Notes under the pieces: generated by a model
Told to the model about the DNA's origin: nothing
Databases searched by the model: none
The model's input: only the letters and a program-made list of their open reading frames with translations
Part shown: positions 34,165 to 42,467 of the stretch, in pieces
Numbering within the stretch: the first letter of the stretch is position 1
How the letters are laid out: each line of letters begins with the position of its first letter
Position numbers and translations under genes: made by a program
Source: Cellulomonas sp. RIT-PI-Y
GTDB lineage: Bacteria > Actinomycetota > Actinomycetes > Actinomycetales > Cellulomonadaceae
Length of the DNA stretch: 43,592 nucleotides
Assembly (NCBI RefSeq): GCF_025642745.1
Contig: NZ_JANZKP010000029.1
Location: 1 to 43,592 of the forward strand
Reading direction: 5' to 3'

Positions 34165-36131
34165 CGCACAGCCGCCATCGGCGGCCTGAAGGCAGGGTCC
34201 GACATCGGGTAGTGCGTGGCTGTGGGAATCCCGTTGACCACGTCGTACGTCGGCGCGGTCCACAAGCTCACCTCACCACCGGTCATGACCTCGAGCATGT
34301 TGGTCCAGGCATCCGGTCGCCGCTCCTCTTCCGGATCGCCAAACACGCCGCTGTGCGAGTCGCCGCCCTGGACCACCGGACTGTTCGGGTCGTTGGCGTC
34401 CGCCCGTCCGGTCTCCAACTGGATGAATCCCGGCAGCGTGTCCGGATCGGCACCGTGCGGGGCGAGTATCCGGCCGGATCCGCCCTGCACCATGCCAATG
34501 ATGTCGCCGGGCGCCGTCATCGTGTACCGCGGCGTGTCCGGTCGCGCGTAGTCGTTCACCGAGTCCACCCCGGGCCCGGCACCGGCCGACTCGATGTGCA
34601 GGATCCGGTCGGCGATCAAGCCCGCCACCTCGGCCCGGCCGACCACCGAACCACCGTAGGAGTGACCACCCACCGTGATGGTCGCCCCGGTGTCGGCCCG
34701 CACACCGTTCACGAAGGCGGCCAGCGTCGGTGCGATGTTCTTCGCGTAGGCCGAGTCCACCGCCTGGGCGAGGGCCTGCGGCATCCGCCCACCGAGGTAG
34801 GTGATCACCGCCAGGGTGTTCTGTTCGGCACCCGTGACGAAGTCCCACGCCCGGGAGAACTGCCCGGACATCGCGGGGAGGTTCGTCCCGGTCCCGCCGA
34901 CCAGCACACCGATGCTCGGCGCATCCAGTCGACCGACCAGTTCCCCGAACACATTCGCCCCGGGATCGAAGGCCACCACGTGGTGGCCCCGCACCGTGGT
35001 CGGCATTCCGTCCGGCCCGATCGCGGGCGTCTCGCCGAACAACAGGTCCTCGCACCACGCGATCGAGGTCCGCCACCCGTCGATCAACGTCTGTTGCAGC
35101 GGCGCCGGTCCCGCCTCCTGTCCGGCCACCAGCTCGTCCATGGCCGCGAGCGCCTCCCTCGATTCGACCAGGTGCGCGCTGATCGCCACTCGGTTGGCCG
35201 CGATCCGGACGGCGAGCGGTGCACCGTCCAGGTTGTGCACCACCCCGGGATAGCAGCGGGCCAGCACGGTCAGTTCCGTCGCGGTCAGCTCCGCGCACGC
35301 CGCTACCACCGCGCCGATCCGCTGATCCGGGTCGCTGAGGGCCAGTGCGGCGTCCAGCGTGGGGAACCGCGCGGCGAACGTCGCCGAGGTGTCCGCCCGC
35401 ATCAACCGGACCGCGATCTCCGGGTGCTCGGCGAGCAGGGCGTCGTAGTCCGCCGCCGACAGGTGCTCGACCAGCCATCGGGTGGCGGCATCGCCGTCCC
35501 CACCCTCCGGCAGACCTGCCAGCCAGAGCGCGAGTCCGTCGGGTCCTCGATCGAAGGCCGTGACGGGCAACGTCGACGTCAACGGCCCGGTGCGCTGCCA
35601 GGCTGACGGCATCCCCTGAGCGAGAGTCGAAGCGAGGTAACTGTCCGCGCTCTGGCGCTCCATGGCCAGCCAGGACACGACGCGAGAGGCGGTCTGGCGG
35701 TCTTCCTCGGCGATCTGCACGGCGGAATGCGCCGCCATCAGATCCAGCGTGTCGTGGTCGGGGTCCGCCAGCACCTGGGTCAGTCGTCGCTGCGCGCGCT
35801 GCAGCGCGCTGCCCGCCTCGGCGAGGCCCTCGATGGCGCGGTCGGCCCTGGTCGCGATGTCCCGCACCGCCCACAGATACGCGTTCACCGCCTCTGCCCC
35901 GGGCCGCGCCTGGTGTGCGAAGGTCCGGAGGTCCGCGACGACGCCCGACACGTCGGCCTGCCATTGGTCGGACGCCGCGCCGGACCAGGCCCCGGCCAGC
36001 TCCGCGGCGGCGCGCTCGATCTCGACGGCGTCGCAGGCCAGCGTGTCGAGGTACGGCGCGAGCCGGTGGATCAGCTCGTCCAACTCGTCGGTGTCCCCGC
36101 GTCCCGGTGCGCTCTCGTCCCAGTCCCTCAC
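34161..36131 (-). CDS. alpha/beta hydrolase (DUF1023) with N-terminal WXG-like helical domain
   Basis: 656 residues. Residues 1-170 are predicted helical with a WSG turn at 49-51 (AGAWSGAASDQW), as in WXG100 proteins. A second Ala-rich section (about 210-330) precedes the catalytic domain. Nucleophile S491 in TVGGHSYGGSVVG; likely D543 (APGDIIG) and H593 (GDSHSGVFGD) complete a triad, with LVGGTGTNLPAMSGQFSRAWDF upstream. This is the actinobacterial DUF1023 family, predicted lipases/esterases. No Sec signal. GTG 36131 overlaps the small upstream gene, GTGA at its end overlaps the lipoprotein. Type VII-like export is possible but no ESX gene is in view. Confidence 0.85.
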   Translation of the reverse strand: MRDWDESAPGRGDTDELDELIHRLAPYLDTLACDAVEIERAAAELAGAWSGAASDQWQADVSGVVADLRTFAHQARPGAEAVNAYLWAVRDIATRADRAIEGLAEAGSALQRAQRRLTQVLADPDHDTLDLMAAHSAVQIAEEDRQTASRVVSWLAMERQSADSYLASTLAQGMPSAWQRTGPLTSTLPVTAFDRGPDGLALWLAGLPEGGDGDAATRWLVEHLSAADYDALLAEHPEIAVRLMRADTSATFAARFPTLDAALALSDPDQRIGAVVAACAELTATELTVLARCYPGVVHNLDGAPLAVRIAANRVAISAHLVESREALAAMDELVAGQEAGPAPLQQTLIDGWRTSIAWCEDLLFGETPAIGPDGMPTTVRGHHVVAFDPGANVFGELVGRLDAPSIGVLVGGTGTNLPAMSGQFSRAWDFVTGAEQNTLAVITYLGGRMPQALAQAVDSAYAKNIAPTLAAFVNGVRADTGATITVGGHSYGGSVVGRAEVAGLIADRILHIESAGAGPGVDSVNDYARPDTPRYTMTAPGDIIGMVQGGSGRILAPHGADPDTLPGFIQLETGRADANDPNSPVVQGGDSHSGVFGDPEEERRPDAWTNMLEVMTGGEVSLWTAPTYDVVNGIPTATHYPMSDPAFRPPMAAVR

Positions 36132-36439
36132 CGGGCCACCTGCACCCCGGTGACGGCGCCGCCGTGCGCCCGGGCCGCCGCGCGGTCCGCCTCGACGAGC
36201 AGCCCGGCCGCCTCCGCCGCTCGGTCGCCGGAGGAGGACACCCGTGCCGCGAGCGCGCCGGACGTCATCGCCACCCAGGACAACCACTGCTCCAGCGCGA
36301 CGCGGGCTGTCGGCGACCCACCATGCGGACTCACCGCGCGCAGGTCCAGCACCAGCCGGTCCGCAGCCGTCGCGCAGCGTGCCCGCGCGCGCTCAGCGGC
36401 GTCCGTGGACACCTCCAACTCCGACATCCGCATCCCCAT
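36128..36439 (-). CDS. small helical protein, WXG100-sized, first gene of the cassette
   Basis: 103 residues, Ala-rich and predicted mainly helical: ELEVSTDAAERARARCATAADRL, then EQWLSWVAMTSGALAARVSSSGDRAAEAAG. No true W-X-G motif, but size, helical hairpin look and coupling (GTGA) to a WXG-domain protein suggest a secretion partner or chaperone (inference). ATG codons at 36439, 36433 and 36427 are all in frame; the first is inside the right arm of a perfect 12-bp inverted repeat. gatatg 7 bases upstream is a weak -10. Upstream, 36440-36584 otherwise shows no gene. Confidence 0.7.
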   Translation of the reverse strand: MGMRMSELEVSTDAAERARARCATAADRLVLDLRAVSPHGGSPTARVALEQWLSWVAMTSGALAARVSSSGDRAAEAAGLLVEADRAAARAHGGAVTGVQVAR

Positions 36440-36482
36440 CGCCGGTCATATCGATGCGGGAGACAGTTCCCGATGGGGATGC
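36430..36482 (-). promoter_or_regulatory. perfect 12-bp inverted repeat covering the start codon of the cassette
   Basis: Arms gcatccccatcg (36430-36441) and cgatggggatgc (36471-36482), 29 bases apart. In a minus-strand transcript entering from ilvD2 the start codon would be paired in a 12-bp stem; a leaderless transcript starting near 36439 would escape. It could equally be a protein-binding site. Direct from sequence; role inferred. Confidence 0.7.
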
Positions 36483-36584
36483 TCAACGGAAGATCGACGA
36501 CGCAGGTTGAGTGGAGATCCGGGCCGCTCAGGGCACGTTGCCGGGCGGTATGAGTGCCGAGATCAGCCCGCTGAGTAGGAACGC

Positions 36585-38444
36585 TCAGCGACGGATGCGG
36601 CTCACATCGCGGACAGCGCCCCGGTCGGCGCTGGTGGCCATCGCGGCGTAGGCCTGGAGCGCGGGCGAGACGTAGCGGTCCCGGTCCCTCGGCTGCCAGG
36701 GGTTCTCGCTGGCCTCCATCTTGGCGCGGCGCTCGGCGAGCACCTGGTCCGGGACGTTGATCCGGATCAGCCGGGTCTCGACGTCGATCTCGATCTCGTC
36801 GCCGTCCTCGATCAGGCCGATGGTGCCGCCCGCGGCCGCCTCGGGGCTGACGTGTCCGACCGAGATGCCGCTGGAGCCGCCGGAGAAGCGTCCGTCGGTG
36901 ATCAGCGCGCAGACCTTGCCCAGGCCACGGCCTTTGATGAACGAGGTCGGGTAGAGCATCTCCTGCATGCCGGGACCACCGGCCGGGCCCTCGTAGCGGA
37001 CGACCACCACGTGACCGGGCTCGACCAGCTTGGTGAGGATCTTCTCCACCGCCTCGTCCTGCGACTCGCAGACCAGGGCCCTCCCGACGAAGTGGAAGAC
37101 GTCCGGGTCGATGCCCGCGGTCTTGAGGATCGCGCCGTCCTCGGCCAGGTTGCCGCGCAGCACGGCCAGGCCGCCCTCGACGGTGTAGGCGTGCTCGACG
37201 TCCCGGATGCAGCCACCCGCGCCGTCGGTGTCCAGGGACTCCCAGACGTTGGAGGTGGAGAACGCCTGGGTGGTGCGGACCCCGCCGGGCGCGGCGTGGA
37301 ACAGCTGCTGTGCGCGCTCGGTGGCCTTGCCGCCGCGGATGTCCCAGTCGTCCAGCCAGGCGCGCAGGGTCGGGGTGTGCACGCTGGTCACGTCGTGGTC
37401 CAGCAGCCCGCCGCGGTCCAGCTCGCCGAGCAGCGCGGGGATGCCGCCCGCCCGGTGCACGTCCTCCATGTGGTAGTCCGGGTGGTTCGGCGCGACCTTG
37501 GCCAGGCAGGGCACCCGGCGGCTCAGCGCGTCGATGTCGGCCAGGGTGAAGTCGACCCCGGCCTCCTGCGCGGCGGCCAGGATGTGCAGCACCGTGTTGG
37601 TGGACCCGCCCATCGCCACGTCCAGCGCCATCGCGTTGCTGAACGCGGCCCGGGTGGCGATCCCGCGCGGGGCGGCGGTGTCGTCCTCGTCGTCGTAGTA
37701 CCGGCGGGCCAGGTCGACGATGGTGCGCCCCGCCTCCAGGAACAGGTCACGACGGGCGGAGTGGGTGGCCAGGGTCGAGCCGTTGCCCGGCAGGGACAGG
37801 CCGAGCGCCTCGGTCAGGCAGTTCATCGAGTTGGCGGTGAACATGCCCGAACACGACCCGCAGGTCGGGCAGGCGTTCTCCTCGACGCTGGCCAGCGCCT
37901 GGTCGGAGACGTTGTCGTCCGCGGAGTAGTTGATCGCGTTGATCAGGTTCAGGGGGGTCTTCGCGACGCCGTCCGCGATCACCGCCTTGCCGGCCTCCAT
38001 CGGGCCGCCGGAGACGAAGATGACCGGGATGTTCAGCCGCAGCGCCGCGTTGAGCATGCCCGGGGTGATCTTGTCGCAGTTGGAGATGCAGACCAGGGCG
38101 TCGGCGCAGTGCGCCTGCACCATGTACTCGACCGAGTCGGCGATCAGGTCCCGGCTGGGCAGCGAGTAGAGCATCCCGGCGTGGCCCATCGCGATGCCGT
38201 CGTCGACGGCGATGGTGTTGAACTCCTTGGCGACACCGCCCGCCTCCTGGATCGCGGAGGCCACCAGGTCGCCCATGTCCTTGAGGTGGACGTGCCCCGG
38301 GACGAACTGGGTGTAGGAGTTCGCGATCGCGATGATCGGCTTGCCGAAGTCCTCGGAGCCCATGCCGGTCGCACGCCAGAGCGCGCGGGCACCGGCCATG
38401 TTGCGGCCGTGGGTGGAGGTACGGGAGCGCAGCGGACGACTCAT
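36585..38444 (-). CDS. ilvD: dihydroxy-acid dehydratase, [4Fe-4S] (E. coli) type
   Basis: 619 residues, matching E. coli IlvD length. Signatures [17 protein letters not shown]123 in [10 protein letters not shown], and [19 protein letters not shown] (C192, C195, C198), distinct from the other copy at 31763. The C-terminus has [19 protein letters not shown] and [19 protein letters not shown] 38444 with taacgt at -12 to -7 indicates a leaderless gene with its own promoter. An oxygen-sensitive 4Fe cluster beside an oxygen-stable paralog suggests conditional use (inference). Confidence 0.95.
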   Translation of the reverse strand: MSRPLRSRTSTHGRNMAGARALWRATGMGSEDFGKPIIAIANSYTQFVPGHVHLKDMGDLVASAIQEAGGVAKEFNTIAVDDGIAMGHAGMLYSLPSRDLIADSVEYMVQAHCADALVCISNCDKITPGMLNAALRLNIPVIFVSGGPMEAGKAVIADGVAKTPLNLINAINYSADDNVSDQALASVEENACPTCGSCSGMFTANSMNCLTEALGLSLPGNGSTLATHSARRDLFLEAGRTIVDLARRYYDDEDDTAAPRGIATRAAFSNAMALDVAMGGSTNTVLHILAAAQEAGVDFTLADIDALSRRVPCLAKVAPNHPDYHMEDVHRAGGIPALLGELDRGGLLDHDVTSVHTPTLRAWLDDWDIRGGKATERAQQLFHAAPGGVRTTQAFSTSNVWESLDTDGAGGCIRDVEHAYTVEGGLAVLRGNLAEDGAILKTAGIDPDVFHFVGRALVCESQDEAVEKILTKLVEPGHVVVVRYEGPAGGPGMQEMLYPTSFIKGRGLGKVCALITDGRFSGGSSGISVGHVSPEAAAGGTIGLIEDGDEIEIDVETRLIRINVPDQVLAERRAKMEASENPWQPRDRDRYVSPALQAYAAMATSADRGAVRDVSRIRR

Positions 38445-38518
38445 GGCGTCACGTTACGTCGCTGATCGACGTGCTGGTGACGGCGTCCGTCCAGTGATCG
38501 ACCAGCGGGCGAGACGGT

Positions 38519-39169
38519 TCAGTCCCGGGCCTGCCAGGTGCAGACGCAGGCCTCGTTGCCCTCGGGGTCGGCGAGCACCCAGAACGCCGGGGCGCGCCGG
38601 CCGGACAGCAGGGTGCCGCCCGCCTCGATCGCGGCGGCGACCCGGGCCTCCGCCTGGTCGTGCGGCACGGTGACGTCCAGATGGATCCGGTTCCGCTGCG
38701 GCCGAGGCGCGTCCATCTGCTGGAACCAGTAGGCCGGTGACATCCCGGTGGGGTCGACCAGCGCGTCGTCCCCGTCGTCGACGTAGCCGAGCACCGCGCG
38801 CCAGAACGGCCGGACCAGCGGGATGTCGAGGGCGTCGATCGCCACCTCGTGCACGCTCAGGGTCTCCGGCGCCCCCTCGATCCCCATCCGGTCCGCGAGG
38901 TCGCTGATCGCCGCCGCCAGCCGGAGGTCACGCACGGTCAGCCCACCCGCGTCGTGGCTGGTCAGCACGATGCCGATCCGCCCCCAGGACAGCGTCAGCC
39001 CGGGGTGGTGCTGGTGCGCCTCGGCCAGCGCGGCGATCTCGGCCGCGAAGCTCGCCCCGGTGGCGTAGTCCGCAGGACGGAACGCGGCGCCGAGGGTGCG
39101 GAGCAGCACCCGCCAGTGCCGCGGGTCGGCGTGCCGGCTGGCGGTGGCGGAGTCGATGCGGTCGGTCAT
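38519..39169 (-). CDS. 4a-hydroxytetrahydrobiopterin dehydratase-like / VOC (glyoxalase) fusion
   Basis: 216 residues. The N-terminal half has the pterin carbinolamine dehydratase pattern EAHQHHPGLTLSWGRIGIVLTSHDAGGLTVRDLRLA (H-x-H-H-P and THD-x-GGLT equivalents), and the C-terminal half (about 105-216) is a vicinal-oxygen-chelate domain with FWRAVLGY, NRIHLDVTVPHDQAEARV and WVLADPEGNEACVC. Such two-domain proteins are annotated in actinobacteria as VOC family proteins. Substrate unknown. ATG 39169; caccct occupies -12 to -7, a weak -10. Divergent from the MerR gene. Confidence 0.82.
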   Translation of the reverse strand: MTDRIDSATASRHADPRHWRVLLRTLGAAFRPADYATGASFAAEIAALAEAHQHHPGLTLSWGRIGIVLTSHDAGGLTVRDLRLAAAISDLADRMGIEGAPETLSVHEVAIDALDIPLVRPFWRAVLGYVDDGDDALVDPTGMSPAYWFQQMDAPRPQRNRIHLDVTVPHDQAEARVAAAIEAGGTLLSGRRAPAFWVLADPEGNEACVCTWQARD

Positions 39170-39202
39170 CGACCCAGGGTGCCAGCGGCCACCGACATCC
39201 GC

Positions 39203-39233
39203 TTGCGCTTGACGCGGCGTCAACGTGCACGCT
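39203..39233 (+). promoter_or_regulatory. MerR-type promoter with operator in a 19-bp spacer
   Basis: ttgcgc (39203-39208), then a 19-base spacer holding the perfect inverted repeat ttgacgc-g-gcgtcaa (39209-39223), then cacgct (39228-39233). MerR-family regulators act on 19-20 bp spacers by twisting DNA, so this fits autoregulation of the downstream gene. The hexamers are degenerate. Confidence 0.7.
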
Positions 39234-39267
39234 GGTCCGGTCCGCACCACACAGAGAGGGAGCGAGC

Positions 39268-40029
39268 ATGAACGTCGACGGCGGTCCGTGGACCACCGCG
39301 GAGGTGGTCCGGCTGTCCGGGGTGACCTCCCGGGCGCTGCGGCACTACGACGCGGTCGGACTGCTGCCACCGATGGGCACCGCGCCCGGCGGGCAACGGC
39401 TCTACGGACCCGCCGAGCTGCTGCGCCTGCAAGCCGTCCTGGTGCTGCGCGAGCTCGACGTGCCACTGGCCGACATCGCCGTCGCACTCGGGTCGGCCGC
39501 CGACCGGGCCGCGACTCTCCGCGAGCACCACGACCGGTTGCTTGCCGAGCGGGACCGACTGGACCGGCTCGCCCGCACCGTCGCCCGCACCCTCGACACC
39601 CTGGAGGAAGGGAGCACCATGTCCGCCGACGAGCTCTACGAGGGCTTCGACCACACCCGCTACGACCAGGAGGCCCGCGAGCGCTGGGGCGATCCGGTGG
39701 TCGACCGGAGCACGGCCCGCTGGGAGTCGATGACCGAGGACCAGCGACGCGCTCACCTGGCCGAGGGCGAGGCGGTGAGCCGCGAGCTGGCCGACCTGCT
39801 CGCGGCGGGTGTCCCGGCGCAGGACACGCGCACCCGGCCCGCGGTCGTCCGGCACCACCGGTGGGTCGGCCTGTTCTGGACCCCCGACCCGGAGGCCTAC
39901 CGGAACCTGGGCGCGATGTACGCCGACGAACCGCGGTTCACCGCCACCTACGACGCGGTCGCCCCTGGCCTCGCGACCTATCTGCGCGACGCCGTGCACG
40001 CCCACGCCGATCAGGTCGCGACGCGATGA
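39268..40029 (+). CDS. MerR-family regulator with TipAS antibiotic-recognition domain
   Basis: 253 residues. N-terminal MerR HTH (about 8-75; TTAEVVRLSGVTSRALRHYDAVGLLPP), a coiled-coil with REHHDRLLAERDRLDRLARTVARTLDTLEEG, and a C-terminal TipAS domain (about 118-253) with YEGFDHTRYDQEARERWGD and HHRWVGLFWTPDPEAYRNLGAMYADEPRFTATYD. TipA-class proteins sense thiopeptides or other hydrophobic compounds. The ATG has a gagagggagcg ribosome region. No target gene other than itself is apparent. Confidence 0.93.
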   Translation: MNVDGGPWTTAEVVRLSGVTSRALRHYDAVGLLPPMGTAPGGQRLYGPAELLRLQAVLVLRELDVPLADIAVALGSAADRAATLREHHDRLLAERDRLDRLARTVARTLDTLEEGSTMSADELYEGFDHTRYDQEARERWGDPVVDRSTARWESMTEDQRRAHLAEGEAVSRELADLLAAGVPAQDTRTRPAVVRHHRWVGLFWTPDPEAYRNLGAMYADEPRFTATYDAVAPGLATYLRDAVHAHADQVATR

Positions 40030-40347
40030 GGGCGTGACCGGAGCAGGCCTGCCGGCGACCGACAGCTCGCGCCCACGGGCCGCCCTGTCAAGGGGCCAGG
40101 GACCCACGGGCCGCCGGCCCCGGCGGGGGACGCTGGGCGTCGCGGGCCACCGGGGCCGACCGCCCCAGCGGCCCGCACGCTCCCGGAGCGCCGACCCGCT
40201 CGCGGGGAACGAACGTCGGGGCATCACCGGCTCATCGCCCGGGCCGGTGGTGCCCCGACCCCTCCCCGCTCGGGGCACGCCGCCCGGCCGCCGGACGGCG
40301 CCCAGTCCGGGTCGCCGGGGCCGGGTCCGCTGGCTACCGTGACCCCG
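40030..40347 (+). other. gene-free GC-rich interval with a 16-bp hairpin
   Basis: 318 bases without a credible gene on either strand. Contains gtcggggcatcaccgg (40215-40230) and ccggtggtgccccgac (40244-40259), a 16-bp stem with one G-T pair, probably a terminator stem after the MerR gene although 185 bases away, and several short GC-rich inverted repeats. At its end taccgt (40335-40340) is the likely -10 of the photolyase gene. Confidence 0.7.
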
Positions 40348-41706
40348 ATGACCTCCCTGCACTGGTTCCGCCGCGACCTGCGGCTCGGTGACAATCCCGC
40401 GCTGATGGCCGCCGCCGACTCCGGTGCGGTGCTGCCGGTCTTCGTGCTGGACCCCGCCCTGTGGTCGGCTGCTGGCGACCCCCGCCGCGCCTATCTGGTG
40501 CGCAGCCTGCGCGCGTTGGACGGGCAGCTCGACGGCCGCCTGCTGATCCGGCGCGGCCGTCCGCGGACCGTGCTGCCGCATCTGGTCCGGGAGGTCGAGG
40601 CCGAGGCGGTGCACGTCGCCGAGGACTGCGCCCCGGCCGGACGCCGCCGGGACGAGGCGGTCGAGGACGCACTGGGCGTCCCGTTGATCCGTACCGGATC
40701 GCCCTACGCCGTCACGCCGGGCCGGGTCCGCACCGGCGGCGGCGAGGGCTACAAGGTGTTCACCCCGTTCCGTCGTGCCTGGCAGGACCACGGCTGGCAC
40801 TCCCCCGCACCCGATCATCGTGCCGCGCTCAGCAAGCTGGACCTGGTCGACGGCGGGCGCTCGGACGACCTGCCCGACGCCGATCCGCCGGAGGGGCTGA
40901 CCCTGCCGGACGCCGGCGAGGAAGCGGCGCTGGACCGCTGGGCGGAGATGCTGGACGGCCCGCTCGCGCACTACGACACCGAGCGCGACCGGCCGGACCT
41001 GGACAGCACCTCGCGACTGTCGGTCCCCCTGAAGTGGGGCGAGATCCACCCGCGCACGATCCTGGCTGATCTGGCGCGACGCCGGTCGATCGCCGCCGAC
41101 ACCTTCCGCGGGCAGATCGCCTGGCGGGATTTCCACGCCGACGTCCTGTTCCACACCCCGTCGGCCCGGGACACCTCCCTGACCGCCGTGCTGCCGGACG
41201 ACTCCTGGGCCGAGGGCGCCGAGGAGCGGGAGGCGCTGGCCGCCTGGACCGCCGGCCGGACCGGTTTCCCCCTGGTGGACGCCGGGATGCGCCAGCTGCT
41301 GGCGGAGGGCTGGATGCACAACCGGGTCCGGATGGTGGTGGCCTCGTTCCTGGTCAAGGACCTGCACGTGCGCTGGCAGCGCGGCGCCGAGCACTTCATG
41401 GCCTGGCTGATCGACGGCGACGTCCCGCAGAACCAGCTGAACTGGCAGTGGGTGGCGGGCACCGGACGAGACGCCTCTCCGTACTTCCGGGTGTTCAACC
41501 CGGTGCGTCAGGGACAGAAGTTCGACCCGGACGGGCAGTACGTGCGCCGCTGGGTGCCGGAGCTGCGCGACATCCCGGGCAAGGCCGTGCACGAGCCGTG
41601 GAAGCTGCCGCGTTCGGCCGCCCCGGACTACCCCGAACCGATGCTGGACCACGGAGCCGAGCGGGCCGCGACCCTGGAGGCGTACCAGGAGCACCGGCGC
41701 CGCTGA
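40348..41706 (+). CDS. phr: deoxyribodipyrimidine photolyase (class I CPD-type)
   Basis: 452-residue light-driven DNA repair flavoprotein. N-terminal antenna domain (SLHWFRRDLRLGDNPAL); C-terminal FAD domain with FRGQIAWRDFHADVL, FPLVDAGMRQLLAEGWMHNRVRMVVASFLVKDL, DGDVPQNQLNWQWVAGTGRDASPYFRVFNPV. These are the FAD and DNA-binding segments of class I enzymes. ATG 40348 is preferred over the GTG at 40339 because taccgt is 7 bases upstream. Ends 10 bases from the convergent GntR gene. Cryptochrome-like function cannot be excluded by sequence, but the WMHNRVRMVVASF and NQW features favour photolyase. Confidence 0.93.
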   Translation: MTSLHWFRRDLRLGDNPALMAAADSGAVLPVFVLDPALWSAAGDPRRAYLVRSLRALDGQLDGRLLIRRGRPRTVLPHLVREVEAEAVHVAEDCAPAGRRRDEAVEDALGVPLIRTGSPYAVTPGRVRTGGGEGYKVFTPFRRAWQDHGWHSPAPDHRAALSKLDLVDGGRSDDLPDADPPEGLTLPDAGEEAALDRWAEMLDGPLAHYDTERDRPDLDSTSRLSVPLKWGEIHPRTILADLARRRSIAADTFRGQIAWRDFHADVLFHTPSARDTSLTAVLPDDSWAEGAEEREALAAWTAGRTGFPLVDAGMRQLLAEGWMHNRVRMVVASFLVKDLHVRWQRGAEHFMAWLIDGDVPQNQLNWQWVAGTGRDASPYFRVFNPVRQGQKFDPDGQYVRRWVPELRDIPGKAVHEPWKLPRSAAPDYPEPMLDHGAERAATLEAYQEHRRR

Positions 41707-41716
41707 CGCCCGGCCC

Positions 41717-42370
41717 TCAGTGCTGCGCGAGGTGTCCGAGGAGCGCGGCACGGGCCCGCGCCAGATGGTCCTCCACCGCCGTCGCCGCCGCCTCGGCGTC
41801 CCGGGCCGCGACGGCGTCCAGGATCCGGCGGTGCTCGGCGACGATCGCGTCCGGGGCGAGCAGCAGGTGGGCCTGGACCTGGGCCATGCACAACCGGGTC
41901 TCCGCGAGCAGCCCGCCGTGCAGTCTGGAGAGCCGTGGGGCGTCGAGGGCGTCGATCAGCGCGCGATGGAACGCGATGTCCGCCTCCACGAATCCGACCG
42001 TGTCACCCCGGCCCAGGGCCTCGCGCAGCACCGCGTCCGCCTGCTCGGCCGCGGCGGGGACCTCGGGCAGGGCGGCGACCTGCCGGAGCGCGGCGCTCTC
42101 GACGCAGGATCGGGTGAAGTACAGATCGGCGACGTCGCGGGCGTCGAGGACCGGGACCCGAGCACTGCGATGCGCTCCCCGGGTGAGCAGCCCCTCCGCC
42201 ACCAGCCGCTCGATCGCGGTCTTCGCGGTGGGACGCGCGACGTCGTACTCCCGGGCGACATCCGTCTCGGTCACCGCGGCACCGCCCGGGAGGGAGGTGC
42301 CCAGGATGCGGACGCGCAGGGCGTCGACCAGGGCGTCGACCACCGTGCGCACCTCGAGATCCCGCGCCAC
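41717..42370 (-). CDS. GntR-family regulator, FadR subfamily
   Basis: 217 residues from GTG 42370. Winged HTH at about 10-75 (GGAAVTETDVAREYDVARPTAKTAIERLVAEGLL) and an FCD ligand domain with FVEADIAFHRALIDA and a later EHRRILDAVAARDAEAA carrying metal-binding histidines. The likely target is the divergent glycerate kinase; two 9-bp palindromes lie between. A TTG at 42418 would add 16 residues, but caggat (42407-42402) would then be inside the gene, so 42370 is preferred, with a gggg ribosome site. Confidence 0.88.
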   Translation of the reverse strand: MARDLEVRTVVDALVDALRVRILGTSLPGGAAVTETDVAREYDVARPTAKTAIERLVAEGLLTRGAHRSARVPVLDARDVADLYFTRSCVESAALRQVAALPEVPAAAEQADAVLREALGRGDTVGFVEADIAFHRALIDALDAPRLSRLHGGLLAETRLCMAQVQAHLLLAPDAIVAEHRRILDAVAARDAEAAATAVEDHLARARAALLGHLAQH

Positions 42371-42433
42371 CTGTCCCCGCCTTCCCCGCGTGTCCGGGTC
42401 GATCCTGCCACGTCGCAATCCCGGTCGGATGAT

Positions 42434-42460
42434 TGACAGTCATGAACACTTGTCTGACAC
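42434..42460. promoter_or_regulatory. FadR-type operators upstream of glycerate kinase
   Basis: Two short palindromes, tgacagtca (42434-42442) and tgtctgaca (42451-42459), 17 bases centre to centre. The second reads ttgtctgacac (42450-42460), close to the FadR-subfamily consensus TNGTNNNACNA. They sit in the divergent gap between the GntR gene and glycerate kinase. Binding is inferred. Confidence 0.55.
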
Positions 42461-42467
42461 TCTTCCC

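Noticed and set aside
33505..36439. Insertion sequence or transposon carrying the cassette
   Set aside because: No transposase, terminal inverted repeats of element length or target duplications were found around the three genes.
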